DNA from: Rheinheimera maricola
GTDB taxonomy: Bacteria; Pseudomonadota; Gammaproteobacteria; Enterobacterales; Alteromonadaceae
Direction of reading: 5' to 3'
DNA length: 64,000 bases
Assembly (NCBI RefSeq): GCF_016918075.2
Contig: NZ_JAERPS020000003.1
Span: forward strand, 248,001 to 312,000
The notes under the pieces were generated by a model that made no database searches, was not told where the DNA came from, and was given only the letters and a program-made list of their open reading frames with translations. Of the stretch, positions 62,277-64,000 are shown piece after piece (the first letter of the stretch is position 1; each line of letters opens with the position of its first letter). The position numbers and the translations under genes are program-made.

Positions 62277-64000
62277 ATGACACCTATCCGTTTTCGTCAG
62301 CTGGCATTGCCACTGGCCATCAGCGCTATACTACTAGCCGGTTGCGGCCCGCAGCAGCAAGCCCAGACACCGACCCAGCCTGCCGTAGTAGTGCAGCAGC
62401 AAACCGAAGCTGAAAAAGCCAATGCCTTGTTCGAACAAATTTTTATGGACAACGTACGGCGCAACCCGGTAACGCAAACTCAACTGGGCATTAAAGATGA
62501 CTACGATAAATGGCAAGACTTATCAAACGAGCATTATGACGCCGGCCTGGCGCTAACCCGCCAGCATCTCGCTATGCTGCAGGCGATAGATGTTAGCCAA
62601 CTGGACCCTAATACCCGCGTAAGTTACCTGCTAATGCAACGCAGCCTGGAACAAGACCTGGCAGAGGCAAAATGGCGTCTGTACAGCTACCCGGTAAACC
62701 AAATGTTTGGTACTCATTCACAAGTGCCATCACTGTTGATCAATCAGCACAGCATCAGCGATGAAAGCGACGCTAAAGCCTATATTGCCCGTTTAAATGC
62801 GGTGCCTACCCTATTTAGCCAGTTACAACAGCAACTGCAACAACGTGCTGACGCCGGTATTATTGCGCCTAAATTCGTGTTTCCACATGTTATTTCTGCC
62901 AGTGAAAATGTTATCAAAGGCGCACCGTTTGAAGCAGGCGAGGCTGGAACCCTGCTAGCCGACTTTAGTAACAAAGTTGCTAAACTTGAACTGAGCGAAG
63001 ACAGTAGAAAACTGCTAATAGATGAAACTAAAGTAGCCCTGCTGACCAGCGTTAAACCCGCCTACACCGGGCTGATTCAGTATCTGCAGACGCTGGAGCA
63101 ACAAGCAGACACCATAGATGGCGTTTGGCGTTTAAAAGACGGCGCCGCGTTTTACCATGATGCATTGAAAAGCACTACCACCACAGATTTAACAGCAGAG
63201 CAAATTCACCAGCTTGGTCTGGACGAGGTAGCCCGCATCCACAGCGAGATGCTGGCTATTATGCAAAAAACGGGCTTTGACGGTGATTTAAAAGCCTTTT
63301 TCAACTTTATGCAAACCGATCAGCAATTTTATTATCCCGATACCCCAGAGGGTAAAGCGGAGTATTTGGCCCAAGCTACAGCAGTTATTGATAACATGCG
63401 CACTCGGCTAGACGAACTGTTTTTAGTTCAGCCCAAAGCAGAGATGATTGTAAAAGCCGTAGAGCCGTTTCGTGAGCAAAGTGCCGGCAAAGCATTTTAC
63501 CAGCAACCATCAATGGACGGCTCACGCCCCGGTATTTACTACGCCAACCTGTACCGTATGAGTGATATGCCCAAATACGAGTTAGAAGCGCTGGCATACC
63601 ATGAGGGCATACCCGGACACCACATGCAGCTGGCTATCGCGCAGGAATTGGAGGATATGCCTAAATTCCGCCGTTTCGGTGGTTATACCGCCTACATTGA
63701 AGGCTGGGGCTTATACACCGAGCTGCTGCCAAAAGAAATTGACTTATATCAAGACCCCTACTCTGATTTCGGCCGGCTGGCGATGGAGCTATGGCGCGCT
63801 TGTCGTCTGGTGGTAGATACCGGTATTCACGCTAAACAATGGAGCCGCGAAGAAGCTATCGATTATTTGCTTGAAAACACGCCGAATACCGTTAGCGCAA
63901 TAGAAAAAGCCATTGAACGCTATATCGTGATGCCCTCTCAGGCCACGGCCTACAAAGTGGGTATGATTAAAATTTTGCAACTGCGCGAAAAAGCCAAAGC
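62277..64000 (+). CDS. DUF885-family lipoprotein, probable metallopeptidase (cut by window edge)
   Basis: 574 codons are visible before the right edge. It begins with a lipoprotein signal (LALPLAISAILLAGC, lipidated Cys near residue 23) and a Gln/Pro-rich spacer. The DUF885 domain follows, with a zinc-peptidase-like motif LEALAYHEGIPGHHMQLAIA and RFGGYTAYIEGWGLYTELLPKE, where His/Glu/His and a downstream Glu would bind metal. Family members are uncharacterised periplasmic proteins related to M32-like peptidases. AAGGGA precedes the ATG. It is one more peptidase in a peptidase-rich window. Confidence 0.88.
   Translation, partial: MTPIRFRQLALPLAISAILLAGCGPQQQAQTPTQPAVVVQQQTEAEKANALFEQIFMDNVRRNPVTQTQLGIKDDYDKWQDLSNEHYDAGLALTRQHLAMLQAIDVSQLDPNTRVSYLLMQRSLEQDLAEAKWRLYSYPVNQMFGTHSQVPSLLINQHSISDESDAKAYIARLNAVPTLFSQLQQQLQQRADAGIIAPKFVFPHVISASENVIKGAPFEAGEAGTLLADFSNKVAKLELSEDSRKLLIDETKVALLTSVKPAYTGLIQYLQTLEQQADTIDGVWRLKDGAAFYHDALKSTTTTDLTAEQIHQLGLDEVARIHSEMLAIMQKTGFDGDLKAFFNFMQTDQQFYYPDTPEGKAEYLAQATAVIDNMRTRLDELFLVQPKAEMIVKAVEPFREQSAGKAFYQQPSMDGSRPGIYYANLYRMSDMPKYELEALAYHEGIPGHHMQLAIAQELEDMPKFRRFGGYTAYIEGWGLYTELLPKEIDLYQDPYSDFGRLAMELWRACRLVVDTGIHAKQWSREEAIDYLLENTPNTVSAIEKAIERYIVMPSQATAYKVGMIKILQLREKAK

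Noticed and set aside
1..64000. Search for tRNA or rRNA genes, CRISPR arrays, insertion sequences, integrases, toxin-antitoxin pairs and phage genes.
   Set aside because: None recognised by eye. A tRNA or Rfam scan would be decisive but was not available.

Overview
The window looks like chromosomal DNA of a free-living gammaproteobacterium of the Alteromonadales / Rheinheimera-Alishewanella type. This is an inference from gene order (ycgL/M/N beside minCDE, rnd-fadD and tsaB-yoaA, a complete his operon, pilTU with yggS-proC-yggT-yggU-rdgB-hemW) and from the large share of secreted peptidases and TonB-type uptake. No insertion sequence, prophage, CRISPR array, tRNA or rRNA gene was seen. Both ends cut genes: smc on the left, a DUF885 lipoprotein on the right.

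Layout. 1-5.7 kb: 5' part of smc, a small MscS-type channel, then ycgN-ycgM-lytic transglycosylase-ycgL on the minus strand, divergent from minCDE. 5.7-9.1 kb: small membrane proteins, a PEP-CTERM protein lying between two copies of a terminator-like repeat, and a DUF4397 lipoprotein. 9.2-19.9 kb: rnd-fadD and tsaB-yoaA, separated by a methyltransferase, an alkaline phosphatase and an SDR/DUF2878/chalcone-isomerase-like group. 20-37.9 kb: a collagen and hydroxyproline utilisation locus. 38-45.7 kb: the his operon hisGDCBHAFI with a leader peptide and attenuator, and with a hairpin-repeat block between hisF and hisI. 45.8-54.9 kb: a PocR-GAF-GGDEF cyclase, an S46 dipeptidyl peptidase, CBS and fasciclin proteins, rhtA, DUF3422, a lytic transglycosylase, and a 550-bp stretch holding two gene remnants. 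54.9-64 kb: CBS protein, pilU-pilT, and the divergent run yggS-proC-yggT-yggU-DUF4426-rdgB-hemW-DUF885.

The most interesting part is 20-37.9 kb. A secreted M9 collagenase, an S9 peptidase, two M24 X-Pro-type peptidases, a POT peptide transporter and a TonB-dependent receptor sit with a full trans-4-hydroxy-L-proline pathway: epimerase, D-hydroxyproline oxidoreductase, pyrroline-4-hydroxy-2-carboxylate deaminase and 2-oxoglutarate-semialdehyde dehydrogenase. A GntR/FCD regulator lies inside the block. The palindrome ATTGTATACAAT, exact or nearly so, occurs in the promoter regions of the catabolic operon and oxidoreductase, the S9 peptidase, the collagenase and the second M24 peptidase, with weaker versions before the receptor and the regulator. 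I read this as one regulon taking collagen to 2-oxoglutarate.

Two further patterns stand out. One is a family of short intergenic repeats with a conserved 26-nt core and an adjacent hairpin whose stem sequence differs in every copy but stays self-complementary. The other is one intact and one decayed PEP-CTERM gene about 47 kb apart with no exosortase in the window.
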